In this document: one piece after another, positions 53,001-62,428 of the stretch | How the letters are laid out: each line of letters starts with the position of its first letter | Position numbering within the stretch: the stretch's first letter is position 1 | Assembly: GCA_963738025.1 (NCBI GenBank) | Contig: CAVTWA010000014.1 | Span: forward strand, 69,445-133,444 | Source: 20CM-2-55-15 sp963738025 | Lineage (GTDB): Bacteria; Acidobacteriota; Terriglobia; 20CM-2-55-15 | Reading direction: 5' to 3' | DNA length: 64,000 bases | Translations under genes and position numbers: made by a program | The notes under the pieces: generated by a model | Told to the model about the DNA's origin: nothing | What the model saw: only the letters and a program-made list of their open reading frames with translations | Databases searched by the model: none

Positions 53001-54312
53001 GGCCGCCCCACGGGCACCGGCTCGACGAAGCCGGCGCCGTGCGCGGCCCGCCGCCGCCGGGGCCCGCGTGGGCGGCAGCGCCGCGTAGCCGAAGAGCCGC
53101 TCCTCGACCTCCTGGAGCGCGAGCCGCACGCCGCCGAGTGCCACCGCCTCGTCGCCGAGCCGCGAGAGAACGATGCGCGGCGGCACCGGCACGAGCAGGC
53201 GGATGCGTCGCTCGAGCGGCCCGAGCAGGCTCGCGCCCGCACGCGAGACGCCGCCGCCGAGGATCACCGTGGACGGGTTGAGAACGACGATCGCCGACGC
53301 GATGCCCCGCGCGAGCCGGTCGAGCATCTCCTCGAGCACCTCGGTTGCAGGCGGATCGCCCTGCGCCGCGGCGGCGAAGACCGTCTCGGCGTCGATCGCC
53401 TCCGGGTCGCCGCCGGCGAGCTCGAGCAGCGCGCTCGTGGCGGAGGGCACGGCCGCCGCTCGCCGGCGGGCAACGCGGGCGAACGCGGTCGCGCCCGCTG
53501 CGCGCTCGAACGGGCCGAGACCGTCGCTCGGCTCGTCTCCGTCGGGAGCGGCAGGTACCCGATCTCCCCGGCCGCGCCGCTCGCTCCGCGGTAGACCTCG
53601 CCGTCGAGGAGCACGCCGCCGCCGATGCCGACGCCGATCTGAACGAGGAAGGCGTCGTCGATCCCCTGCGCAGCTCCCCGCCACTGCTCGGCGAGGAGCG
53701 CAAGACGCACCTCGTTGTCGACGAGCACCGGGCAGGGGAACGACGGCTCCAGCCGCTCGGCGAGCCGGATTCCCTCCCACCCGCCGAGCTGCGGGGCGAG
53801 CGTGACCCGGCCGAGACGGGGTCGACGACGCCGGGTGTGCCGACCCCGACAGCGGTGAGGTCGGCCCGCACGACCTTGCTTGCCTCGAGCGCGCGCGCAA
53901 CCGCCGCCTCGACGAGCGCGAGCAGCGCATCCGCGTCGCGGCGCTCCGCTGCCCCGGTCCGGCGCCGCTCGACCGCGACGACGTCGCCCGCGAGATCGGC
54001 GACGAAAGCAAGCACCTTGTTCGCCCCGATGTCGATCCCGAGCACGTGGCCGATCCAGCTGTTGAAACGGAGCAGGCGCCCCCGCCGCCCCGGCGTGGCG
54101 GGTGGTGGTCCGCCTCGGCCGGGGCCTCGGTCAGGTAGCCCTGGGTGAGCAGGAACTCGACGGCGCCGTTCACGGTCGGCTTCGACAGACCGGTGGTGCG
54201 AGCGAGGTCTGCCCGGGAAACGGGCCCATTGGCACGGAATTCGTACAAGACCGCCGCCGAGTTCAGGCGGCGGAGAAGTCCAGGGGAGCCGGGCTGGGAG
54301 GTTTCGGGCCAT
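52997..54312 (-). CDS. ROK-family transcriptional repressor/sugar kinase (frameshifted)
   Basis: Begins MA-ETSQPGSPGLLRRLNSAAV after removing one base. Winged helix GPVSRADLARTTGLSKPTVNG, then the ROK/ASKHA domain: LGIDIGANKVLAFVADLAG, VGVGTPGVVDP, PVLVDNEVRLALLAEQWRG, VGIGGGVLLDGEVYRGASGAAGEIG-type segment split here as GVLLDGEVYRG and GAAGEIGYLPL. The zinc/His-Cys sugar-binding loop is not clearly readable because of frameshifts. Ends FVEPVPVGRP. Probably senses a sugar and represses the divergent operon through the 54334-54352 site. Confidence 0.83.
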
Positions 54313-54333
54313 TGACGAGGGAGGATGCAATAC

Positions 54334-54352
54334 GTTAGAAACCCTTCCTATC
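54334..54352. promoter_or_regulatory. Putative ROK operator
   Basis: Imperfect inverted repeat GTTAGAAA-CCC-TTCCTATC (6 of 8 positions symmetric) in the short gap between the ROK gene and the divergent operon. Location and form fit a repressor site. Confidence 0.5.
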
Positions 54353-54354
54353 GA

Positions 54355-54727
54355 ATGCAAGGGGTGGCGTTGGAGCCGTTCGATCGCGCCTCGTTTGATC
54401 ACCTGGGGCTCATCACCCAGGCGCAGCGGCCCGGCGAGAGCTGGGTGGAGGCGACGCGCGTGTGGGTGACGAGCCCGCGCGCCGACCCGTTCAACGTCGA
54501 GTGGCTCCGCTTCGAGCCCGACAGCCCGGTGACGTGGACTGCTCCGCACCGAGCCGCACGTCGCCTACCGTGTGCCGGACGTCCGTCGTGCGGTCGACGG
54601 CTACCGCGTGCTGCTCGAGCCGTTCGAGGTCGGCGGCGGTTTCGCGACGGTCGCGTTCGTCGAGGCGAGCGGGGTCGTCGTCGAATTCATGCAGTACGCG
54701 AACCCGGACGAGGAGGGACGGTTCTGA
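54355..54727 (+). CDS. VOC/glyoxalase-like protein (one frameshift near 54,535)
   Basis: From MQGVALEPFDRASFDHLGLI, with an alternative GTG at 54363. About 124 residues after removing one T: WVEATRVWVTSPRADPFNVE, WLRFEPDSPVTG, TEPHVAYRVPDVRRAVDGY, ATVAFVEASGVVVEFMQYA. The betaalphabetabetabeta fold and the H/E metal positions of the vicinal-oxygen-chelate superfamily can be recognised (His in FDHLGLI, Glu in VVEFMQY). It may be an isomerase or hydrolase acting on the imported compound. Confidence 0.65.
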
Positions 54728-55522
54728 GCTCCGGGAACGGCAGCACGAAGATCCGGGTCGAGGACGCGACGAAGGTCTACGAGACGAAGACGGGGCCCGT
54801 GCATGCGCTCGAGCGTGTGTCGGCCGAGGTCGGGGACGGGGAGCTCGTGTGCATCCTCGGGCCGAGCGGCTGCGGCAAGACGACGCTCCTCTGGGCGATG
54901 TCGGGTCTCCACCAGCTGACCCGCGGCCGGGTCGTGCTCGACGGGTCGGTCGTCGACGGGCCCCGGCTCGCTCGAGATCGGCATGATCTTCCAGGAGGCG
55001 AATCTGCTGCCGTGGCGCAACCTGCGCCAGAACCTGGAGTTCCCGTTCGAGATCAAGCGGCACAAGCCGGACGAAGAGCGGCTCGCGAGGCTGCTCGAGG
55101 AGACCGGGCTCGCCGGCTTCGAGAAGGCCTACCCGGCGCGAGCTCTCCGGCGGGATGCAGCAGCGAGCCTCGATCGTCCCGCGCTGGCGCAGTGACCCGT
55201 CGGTGCTGCTGATGGACGAGCCGTTCGGCGCGCTCGACGCCTTCACGCGCGACGAGATGAACCTCCTGCTGCTGCGTCTCTGGTCGGAGTCGCTGAAGAG
55301 CGATCGTCTTCGTCACGCACAACATCAGCCGAGGCGATCTTTCTCGCCGACCGCGTCGTCGTCATGACGTCGCGACCCGGTCGGGTCGCCGCGCGTGTAC
55401 GAGATCGACCTGCCCCGCCCGCGGAGATCGAGATGACCTTCGACGCCGGGTTTCATCTCGCTGTCCAGGAGATCAAGCGCTCCGTCAGCCGGCGGGCAGC
55501 ACATCCTGGAGGTCGAGAGTGA
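54724..55522 (+). CDS. NitT/TauT-type ABC transporter ATP-binding protein (frameshifted)
   Basis: About 265 residues. Fragments: IRVEDATKVYETKTGPVHAL, Walker A GPSGCGKTTLLWAMSGL, IGMIFQEANLLPWRNLRQNL (the LLPW Q-loop is typical for NitT/TauT/SsuB), signature LSGGMQQRASIVRAL after repair, Walker B SVLLMDEPFGALDAFTRDEM, H-loop VTHNISEA. The start is near 54724 overlapping the VOC stop. The C-terminus ends in PGGRE with a TGA overlapping the permease GTG. At least five extra bases, all single insertions. Energises the importer. Confidence 0.82.
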
Positions 55523-56409
55523 GCGTCAAACGGACGGCCGGCCGTAGTCAGGTCCCGCAGGAGCTGCGCGACGAGATCCCGAGCTTCGAGAAGCCGGGGG
55601 GCGCAGGAGCACGGCCCGATCGACTGGAGCGCGCTGACGTCGTTCCAGGGCGCGCGCTCGGCGGCGGAGATCGCCGACACTCGTCGGGCTCTTCGTCGGC
55701 GATCTTCTTCCTGCTCCAGGGGGTCGTCATCTGGACGCACACGCCGGCGTACGTGTTCCCGAAGCCGATCGACACGGTGAGGACGTTCGTCGCAGGACTT
55801 CACGAGCACCGAGATCCACTCGCTGAGGGTGACCGGGATCGAGTTCCTCGCCGGGCTCGCGATCGGCTCGACGATCGGGCTCGGGCTCGCCGCGCTGCTC
55901 ACCCTGAAGCCGTTCGCGGAGAAGATCATCGCGCCGTACGTCCTGATCATGGTCACGACGCCGATGCTCGCGTTCGTCCCGTTCCTGCGCCTGAAGATGG
56001 GGTTCGGGCTCTGGCCGATCATCATCGCGGTGGCGCTGGCTCGGGCCGATGGTGATGATCAACTCGGCGACGGGCTTCAGACGCACCGACCTCGGCGAAG
56101 ATCGCGCTGGCACGGTCCTACGGCGCCTCGACCTTCCAGATCTTCGCCAAGATCCGTTTTCCACTGGCGCTGCCGATGATCATCGTCGGCTTCATGGTCG
56201 GCTCGATCTTCGGCCTGCTCACCGCGATCGGCGGCGAGATGGTCGCCGCGAGCGAGCAAGGGGGCCTCGGGAAGGACCTCGTCTACTACTCGTCGCTCGC
56301 TCGGATGTCGGAGTTCGGGGCGACGATCCTGATCATCGCGATCCTCGGCGTCCTGATCTACGTCGTCTTCTACTTCATCGGCAAGCGCTGGGCGAGCTGG
56401 GAGGCATGA
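55519..56409 (+). CDS. NitT/TauT-type ABC transporter permease (frameshifted)
   Basis: Begins GTG at 55519 (VSVKRTAGRSQVPQELRDEI). About 290 residues with six helices: the first near LLQGVVIWTHT, then TGIEFLAGLAIGSTIGLGLA, PYVLIMVTTPMLAFVPFLRL, NSATGFRRTDL, FPLALPMIIVGFMVGSIFGL and LIIAILGVLIYVVFYFIGKRW. The EAA-loop-like signature follows KIALARSYGASTFQIFAKI. Typical family length. Several single-base insertions. Forms the inner-membrane channel. Confidence 0.82.
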
Positions 56410-56477
56410 GGGCGAAGACGCGGCGCGGCGTGGTCGCCGACCCGCACTGAATCCAACGCGAAAAGGAGAGGGACGGC

Positions 56478-57641
56478 ATGGAGGACAAGATCGGACAGGC
56501 CCAGTCGGCTGAGCTAACCCGTAGCGACTTCCTCAAACGGACCGCCGCGGCAGGGGTGGGCCTGTCGCTGCTGTCGGGCGTGCAGGCGACGGGCGCGCTC
56601 GCCGCGAGCACCGCGACCCAGACGGTGCGGTGGATCTCACCGCGCGGCACGCTCGACGTCATGGACGACTTCGACCTCTGGGTGCCGATCAAGATGGGCT
56701 ACTTCTCGAAGCTCGGGATCAACGCAAAGCTGATCGCCGGGCCGATCGGCGACGCGCTGGCGTGCACGAAGTTCGTCGCCCAGAACCAGGCGGACATGGG
56801 CTACCCGTCGCCGGGCGTTCTGACCGCGTCGATCGACAGCGGCATCCCGGTCAAATCGATCTGGGACATGATCTCCGGGCAGGTCTTCGACTTCGCGCTG
56901 CCGGCGAACAGCTCGATCACGAACGTCAAGCAGCTCGCCGGGAAGAAGATCGCGCTCGGCAGCGCGGGATGGAGCACGATCGTCGACCCGATCCTCGTCG
57001 GCGTCGGCCTCGACCCGAAAACGGTCACCTACGTGAACGCGGGCAACCAGTGGGCCCAGTCGGTCGAGAGCGGCCAGGCCGACGCCGGCCTCGCCTGGGA
57101 AGGGCTGCGCGCGCAGTGGGCCGGCCAGGGGCTGAAGCTCAAGTACCTGATCGGGACGACCTTCTCCAAGCAGCCGTCGAATGTCTACTCGGTGCGCGCG
57201 GACGACCTGAACGACTCGACCAAGGTCGACCTCTACACGCGCTTCCTGCAGGGGATGATCATGGGGCTCGAGTTCGCGAAGGCGAACCCGCGGGCCGCCG
57301 CGCAGATCACCTACACCTCGCGGCCGGCCCTGCAGAAGTCACTGAAGCCGCAGGCGGCGTACGACTCGTTCGTCGAGCTGGCCGACTGCGTACGGCACCT
57401 CGCACCGCGCCGGCCAGGGCTGGGGCTGGCACTACCCGGCCGGATGGGCCGGGTATCTCGACATCGTCCACAACCTCGGGCAGACGAAGAAGCTGCTCAG
57501 CGCGTCCGACGTGTTACACGAACTCGCTCGTCACGGCGGCGAACAAGAAGGCCGACACCGCGACGGCGCGTCTCCGACGCGAAGGCGTTCAAGCTGAGCG
57601 CGACCTTCCAGGGCGTCGACCCGGGCCACCCCAACATCTAG
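56478..57641 (+). CDS. ABC transporter substrate-binding protein, Tat-type leader (frameshifted)
   Basis: From MEDKIGQAQSAELTRSDFLK, a twin-arginine-like leader (RSDFLKRTAAAGVGLSLLSG). NMT1/TauA-like binding domain: DLWVPIKMGYFSKLGINAKL, FVAQNQADMGYPSPGVLT, KKIALGSAGWSTIVDPILVG, AYGTSHRAGQGWGWHYPAGW and a C-terminus ATFQGVDPGHPNI. Three insertions near 57,385, 57,515 and 57,565. The fold suits sulfonates, nitrogen heterocycles or pyrimidine precursors. Ligand unknown. A GGAGAG Shine-Dalgarno sequence precedes the ATG. Confidence 0.86.
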   Translation: MEDKIGQAQSAELTRSDFLKRTAAAGVGLSLLSGVQATGALAASTATQTVRWISPRGTLDVMDDFDLWVPIKMGYFSKLGINAKLIAGPIGDALACTKFVAQNQADMGYPSPGVLTASIDSGIPVKSIWDMISGQVFDFALPANSSITNVKQLAGKKIALGSAGWSTIVDPILVGVGLDPKTVTYVNAGNQWAQSVESGQADAGLAWEGLRAQWAGQGLKLKYLIGTTFSKQPSNVYSVRADDLNDSTKVDLYTRFLQGMIMGLEFAKANPRAAAQITYTSRPALQKSLKPQAAYDSFVELADCVRHLAPRRPGLGLALPGRMGRVSRHRPQPRADEEAAQRVRRVTRTRSSRRRTRRPTPRRRVSDAKAFKLSATFQGVDPGHPNI

Positions 57642-57705
57642 ACGACAGCGACGTGGGCGGCGCCTTGCACGTCGGAGGCGCCGCCCCGCCGCAAGGGAGG
57701 ACGCG

Positions 57706-58502
57706 ATGCCGAACCCCCTCGCAGGTCACACGAACTCGTACCACACCTACGGCTTCGACGAGGCGCTCGCCGGCATCGCCGAAGCAGGCTTCAAGCACGT
57801 CGAGCTGCTCGGCCGTGCCCGGCTGGACCGAGCACGTCGATCTCGATGACGACCCGGCCGAGGTGCGGCGCCGCGTGGCAGGCCACGGCCTCGAGGCGAT
57901 CAGCCTCAGCGGCCACTCGGATCTCACGACGCGCGACGGGCTCGAGCACGGGATCAGGGCGGTGCGCTGGGCGGCCGCGTACGGGCTCCCGATCGTGAAC
58001 ACCGCCGTCGGCGGCCACCAGAGTGCGGACGAGAACGAGGCTGCGTTCCTCGCCAACGTGGCCGAGCTCGCGGACGCCGCCGAGGACGCGTCGCGTGGTC
58101 GTGGCGCTCGAGATCCACGGCGACATCATGGCCTCGAGCGACGTCACGATCCCGCTGATCGAGAAGATCGGCCGCGAGTCGGTGCGCGTCAACTACGACA
58201 CGGCGAACGTCGAGTTCTATTCCGGCGACCTGGCCGTCGACGACCTGCCGAAGATCACGCCGTACCTCGCTCACGTCCATCTCAAGGAGACGACCGGCGG
58301 CAAGGGCAACTGGAACTTCCCGGCGATCGGCGCCGGCACGGTCGACTTCGGTCGCGTGCTCGCGATTCTCGAGCAGGCAGGCTACTCCGGGCCGTACTCG
58401 GTCGAGATCGAGTTCCAGGGCGAGCCGTGGCCTGCCCTGGCCGACGTCGACGACGCGATGCGGAGCTCGTACGAGCACCTCGCAGCGCTCGGGCTGGAGT
58501 AG
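57706..58502 (+). CDS. Sugar phosphate isomerase/epimerase (two frameshifts)
   Basis: About 264 residues (AP_endonuc_2 TIM barrel). MPNPLAGHTNSYHTYGFDEA, GIAEAGFKHVELLGVPGWTE after removing one C near 57,815, GHGLEAISLSGHSDLT, PIVNTAVGGHQSADENE, VVVALEIHGDIMASS after removing one base near 58,090, VNYDTANVEFYSGDL, HVHLKETTGGKGNW, YSGPYSVEIEFQGE. Glu, Asp and His metal ligands visible. Converts a sugar or cyclitol. GGGAGG Shine-Dalgarno sequence. Third enzyme of the operon. Confidence 0.86.
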
Positions 58503-58506
58503 CGCG

Positions 58507-59329
58507 ATGGCCCGCTCGCTGTTCATGCCGGAGATGACGAACCTCCAGGTGCGCGAGTACCTGGAAGGCGGCGGCCGGATGGTGATCGTCCCCGTCGGCT
58601 CGACCGAGGACCACGGTGACCACGGGCCGCTCTGGACGGACGTCTACATCCCGCTCGAGGTGGCGAAGCGCGCGGCGCCGGAGCTGGACGCGCTGGTCGG
58701 CCCGCCGATCCCGTTCGGCCTCGCCGCCGATCACCGCGGCGCTCACGGGCTCGTCCACGTCCGCATGGACACGTTCCTGGAGCTCGTCCGGGACGTCTGC
58801 CTGTCGCTCGCCGACGCCGGCTTCACGCGGATCGTGCTCCTGAACGGTCACTACTGCAACTCGCATGCGCTCGAGTTCGCGTCGTCACGCATCCACGACG
58901 AGCTGCCCGAGGGGACGCAGGATCTATCCGTTCCCCTACTGGGCGGGACTGCGTCCGGAGGAGGCCGAGCAGTACCTGTCGGGAACCGCCGGCATCCACG
59001 CGAACGTCGGGGAGACCTCGATCGTGCTCGCGATCGACCAGAGCCTCTGCGACATGGAGCGCGTCCGCGACTTCGTCCCCGAGCTGCCCGAACTGCGCAC
59101 GAGCGCTCTCGCGCTGATCGACCCGGTGTTCCTCTCCACCCCGGGCTCTTTCTGGTCGCTGCTCGAGGACGGCGGCGGCGTCTGGGGCAGGCCGAGCGAC
59201 TCGACCGCGGAGAAGGGCGAGGAGTTTCTCGGCTGGTGCACGCGGGCCGTGATCGACTTCGTGCGCGATCTCGAGGACGTGCACGACCGGATCGAGCCGC
59301 GCTACCTCCGCACCCGTCCTCGCCGCTGA
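58507..59329 (+). CDS. Creatininase-family amidohydrolase (one frameshift)
   Basis: About 273 residues. MARSLFMPEMTNLQVREYLE, metal motif VPVGSTEDHGDHGPLWTD (Glu, His and Asp), VRMDTFLELVRDVCLSLADA, LNGHYCNSHAL (His), then after removing one C near 58,918 RIYPFPYWAGLRPEEAEQYL and GIHANVGETSIVLAIDQ (Glu). The family includes creatininase and amide-cleaving enzymes in riboflavin and mycofactocin pathways. In this locus it may open an amide or cyclic amide derived from the imported compound. The Gfo/Idh/MocA gene follows after 19 bases. Confidence 0.88.
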
Positions 59330-59348
59330 GCCCGGGGGCGAGGGGACG

Positions 59349-60347
59349 ATGGTGACGATCGCGATCATCGGCGCCGGCTTCATGGGCTCGGCGCATGCCG
59401 CGAACTACGCAGCGCTCGGGGAGCGGGTACGCGTCAAGACCGTCTGCGGGCGCTCCCTCGAGCGGGCCGCGCGCGTGGCCGACACCGTGGGCGCCGAGCC
59501 GACCGTCGATCTGGATGCAGCGCTGCTCGATCCGGAGGTGGACGCGGTCGACATCTGCCTGCCGACACCGCTCCACCGCGCCGTCGCCGAGCGTGCCCTC
59601 GACGCCCGCAAGCACGTGTTGCTCGAGAAGCCGATCGCGCTCACGGCCGCCGACGCGGACGCGATCCTCGCCGCGGCCGAGCGGAACGGGAAGCTGCTCA
59701 TGGTCGGGCTCGTGCTGCGGTTCTGGCCGGAGTACGTCGAGCTCGGGCGGCTGGTCGGGGCAGGGGAGCTCGGACGGCCGCTCGCGGTATCGACGCAGCG
59801 ACTGTCGCCGCCCGCCGACTGGGCCGACTGGCTGGGCGACCGCGCGCAGTCGGGTGGCACGGCAGTCGACCTCTTGATCCACGACTTCGACCAGATGAAC
59901 CGGCTGCTCGGGACGCCGCGTCGCGTCGACGCGCGCGAGCCCGAGCCGGGACACGTCCACGCGCTCGTCGAGTACGACGGTGCCTCCGGCCTTGCCGAAG
60001 GGAGCATGCGCATGCCGCGCTCCTACCCCTTCTCGAGCGCCCTCCGCGTGCTCTGCGAGCAGGGCGCCGCCGAGTACACGTTCACGGCGGCCCCGGTCGA
60101 GGGCGAGGGCAACATCGGCGCGTCGTCGTCGCCGCGCGGGCTGCGCGTCTATCCGACGAACGGCCCGATGCGAATCGAGCCGGTCGAGAGCGCGGATCCC
60201 TGGGGGCCGGAGATCGCCTACTTCGTCTCCTGCCTCGAGCAGGGCCGGCAGCCGGTCGAGGGCACCGGGGAGCAGGCGCGGCAGGCGCTGCTCGTCTCCC
60301 TGGCCGCGAACCGCTCGATCGCCAGCGGCCGGCCCGAGCCCGTCTGA
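59349..60347 (+). CDS. Gfo/Idh/MocA-family oxidoreductase
   Basis: 332 residues, intact. Rossmann motif TIAIIGAGFMGSAHAANYAA, then DICLPTPLHRAVAERALDA and KHVLLEKPIALTAADADAI (EKP turn), followed by the C-terminal substrate domain with GGTAVDLLIHDFDQMNRLLG (the catalytic D-x-x-x-H-x2-D-like element). NAD(P)-dependent oxidation of a sugar or inositol derivative. Last gene of the operon, and free of frameshifts, unlike its neighbours. Confidence 0.9.
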   Translation: MVTIAIIGAGFMGSAHAANYAALGERVRVKTVCGRSLERAARVADTVGAEPTVDLDAALLDPEVDAVDICLPTPLHRAVAERALDARKHVLLEKPIALTAADADAILAAAERNGKLLMVGLVLRFWPEYVELGRLVGAGELGRPLAVSTQRLSPPADWADWLGDRAQSGGTAVDLLIHDFDQMNRLLGTPRRVDAREPEPGHVHALVEYDGASGLAEGSMRMPRSYPFSSALRVLCEQGAAEYTFTAAPVEGEGNIGASSSPRGLRVYPTNGPMRIEPVESADPWGPEIAYFVSCLEQGRQPVEGTGEQARQALLVSLAANRSIASGRPEPV

Positions 60348-60426
60348 GGCCGACTCACCCCCGCCGGTGAGCCCCTCACCCGGCGGTCGACGGCGCCGCC
60401 GGGCCTCGCGACCGATCCCGACGGCG

Positions 60427-60711
60427 CTACTCCCCGAACTCGTCGATCAGCCGGGCGGCGTAGAAGTCTTCCCACGTGCCCGTCGGCTCCCCGCTGGTGA
60501 AGTCGCGGTCGAGCTCGACGAGGGCGTGGACGAGGTGGCTGCGAGTCGGCCGGGCACCGAGGATGCGCGGCAGCTCGGACAGATCGAGAAGCCAATCGGC
60601 ATACCAACTCGCCCAGTCCGGGTCGTCGCCGTCGACGATGCGGTAGACGACATGGTGCGTCTCGGCGGCCTCGTGAAGCAGCGCGGCGATCTCCTGCTCT
60701 CTCCCGTTCAC
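60427..60711 (-). CDS. Small actinobacterial-type protein of unknown function
   Basis: 94 residues, MNGREQEIAALLHEAAETHH. Soluble, acidic, with a long acidic/aromatic run (DDPDWASWYADWLLDL). Characteristic of small conserved proteins of Actinobacteria. Convergent with the preceding operon. No known activity. Confidence 0.7.
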   Translation of the reverse strand: MNGREQEIAALLHEAAETHHVVYRIVDGDDPDWASWYADWLLDLSELPRILGARPTRSHLVHALVELDRDFTSGEPTGTWEDFYAARLIDEFGE

Positions 60712-60900
60712 GCCGCCGATCCTATGTGGTCGGCCGTGGAGACGACACGGCGCGCGTCGCCTCCCCGTCGTCGAAGACGGACATCCCGTTACCTCGCCCT
60801 CGCGGCCGGCGCTCGCGTCGCGGCCGTGGCCGGCTGAGTAGCGTACCGGCGGTTTCCATCGAGATCGTGCTCAGTCCGGAGCGCGGGTCAGCATGGTTGC

Positions 60901-61689
60901 GTGTTCTTCAGACTCGCCAGCTGGGAGCTGGCGTTGGCCATCTTCGGAATCACCGGGTGCTTCACGCTTGCGGGGTTCGCCGGCGGGAGGTACTTGCGCG
61001 AGCATTCCGCCACCCTGCGCGAACCGTTCGGCGTGCTGCAAGGCGCGCTCCTCGGGGTCGTCGGCCTGGTGCTCGCCTTCGGTCTGTCGCTTGCGGTCGG
61101 CCGGTATGAGGATCGGCGTGCGGCGACCGTCGCCGAGGCGAACGCGATCGGCACGACCTACCTTCGGGCGCAGCTCCTGGCCGAACCAGCGCGGAGCCGA
61201 TCGCTGGAGGTGCTCCGCCGCTACACGGACCTGGCGATCGCGATCTCGAGCGAGGTTCCGGGGAGCCCGGCGATGGCGCGGACGACAGGTGCCCAGGGGG
61301 TGCTTCAGCGGAGGCTGTGGGGGCTGGCCGGTCAAGCGATCGCGAACGCGCCGGTCGCGAGCGCGCCGCGACTCTACGTCGATAGCCTCAACTCGACGAT
61401 CGACCAGCAGTCGGTGCGGCTGTCGGCGCTGAACAATCGCGTGCCCGGCGCGGTGCTCGGGCTCGAGGTGCTCGGTGCGGCGATTGCGCTCGGGCTCCTC
61501 GCGCTGCACATCTCGCTGCTCGGCCGCGGTCTCGCGCCGATGCTCGCGGCCACCGCGCTCGTGACGTTGCTCCTGCTCGTGACCTTCGACCTCGACCGAC
61601 CCACGCGTGGCCTGATCACCGTCCCGGCGACGCCGCTGCAGGCCGTACGCGCGTCGATGATCTTGCCTCCTGCGGCGCACGCGCCTTGA
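60901..61689 (+). CDS. DUF4239 membrane protein
   Basis: 262 residues from GTG (VFFRLASWELALAIFGITG). Membrane helices at the start, near residues 45-65 (VLQGALLGVVGLVLAFGLSL) and near 190-230. The middle region is RRAATVAEANAIGTTYLRAQ, a DUF4239/bestrophin-like pattern. Function unknown. Confidence 0.78.
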   Translation: MFFRLASWELALAIFGITGCFTLAGFAGGRYLREHSATLREPFGVLQGALLGVVGLVLAFGLSLAVGRYEDRRAATVAEANAIGTTYLRAQLLAEPARSRSLEVLRRYTDLAIAISSEVPGSPAMARTTGAQGVLQRRLWGLAGQAIANAPVASAPRLYVDSLNSTIDQQSVRLSALNNRVPGAVLGLEVLGAAIALGLLALHISLLGRGLAPMLAATALVTLLLLVTFDLDRPTRGLITVPATPLQAVRASMILPPAAHAP

Positions 61690-61775
61690 GCGCATCGATC
61701 CTCGACGACCGACGACGGTGCGGCGGCCCGGTCTTACCGAACGACGACCGAACCAACGAGAAGGGACATGCGACC

Positions 61776-62427
61776 ATGAAACTGACGACCATGACGCAAG
61801 TCACCGTCGATGGAGTGATGCAGGGAAACGGCGGCGCGTCGGATGAGGACCGCAGGAGCGGATTCGAGCGCGGCGGATGGGCCATGGGGGTGGTCGACGA
61901 CGAGACCATGACGTTCATCAACGAGACCTACCAGCGCGCCGACGCGTTCCTGTTCGGCCGGCGGACCTACGAGCTCTTCGCCGGCTACTGGGGCGCAGAG
62001 GAGCGGGCTCGCGCCGCGGCGGAAGATCCGGGCAACCACCCGATCGCAGCTGCCTTGAACACGAAGCCCAAGTACCTCGCATCGACCACGCTCACCGAAC
62101 CGCAATGGGCGGACACGACCGTCCTCTCCGGTGACCTCGCGGCGGCCATCGGCGAGCTGAAAGCCAGGCCGGGGGGTGAGCTGCAGGTGCACGGCAGCGG
62201 TGCCCTGATCCGGTGGCTGCTCGACAACGACCTCGTCGACGAGATCAACCTGCTCATCGTCCCCGTGGTCCTCGGCCAGGGCACGCGGCTGTTCCCCGAC
62301 GCCGGCCCGGACATCGCGCTTGACCTGGTCGACTCGCGAGCCGACTCGAAGGGCGTAACGATCCAGGTCTACCGGCCCAGCGGGCGCCCGCGAGTACGCA
62401 ACGGCCACGGCCGACCTGGAGCAGTGA
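61776..62427 (+). CDS. RibD C-terminal-domain (dihydrofolate-reductase-like) protein
   Basis: About 217 residues from MKLTTMTQVTVDGVMQGNGG. NADPH-binding signatures ADAFLFGRRTYELFAGYW, GELQVHGSGALIRWLL and LLIVPVVLGQGTRLFP. Near 62,390 one extra C breaks the frame, and the normal ending EYATATADLEQ stops at 62427. Related to YyaP/RibD reductases, substrate unknown. Confidence 0.85.
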
Positions 62428-62428
62428 C

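Noticed and set aside
52686..54148. Long plus-strand arginine/proline-rich ORFs
   Set aside because: Antisense to the ROK and PIG-L genes; low-complexity frames produced by high GC.
56630..58537. A 635-residue plus-strand ORF
   Set aside because: Out of frame with the binding protein and isomerase; Arg/Gly-rich shadow frame.
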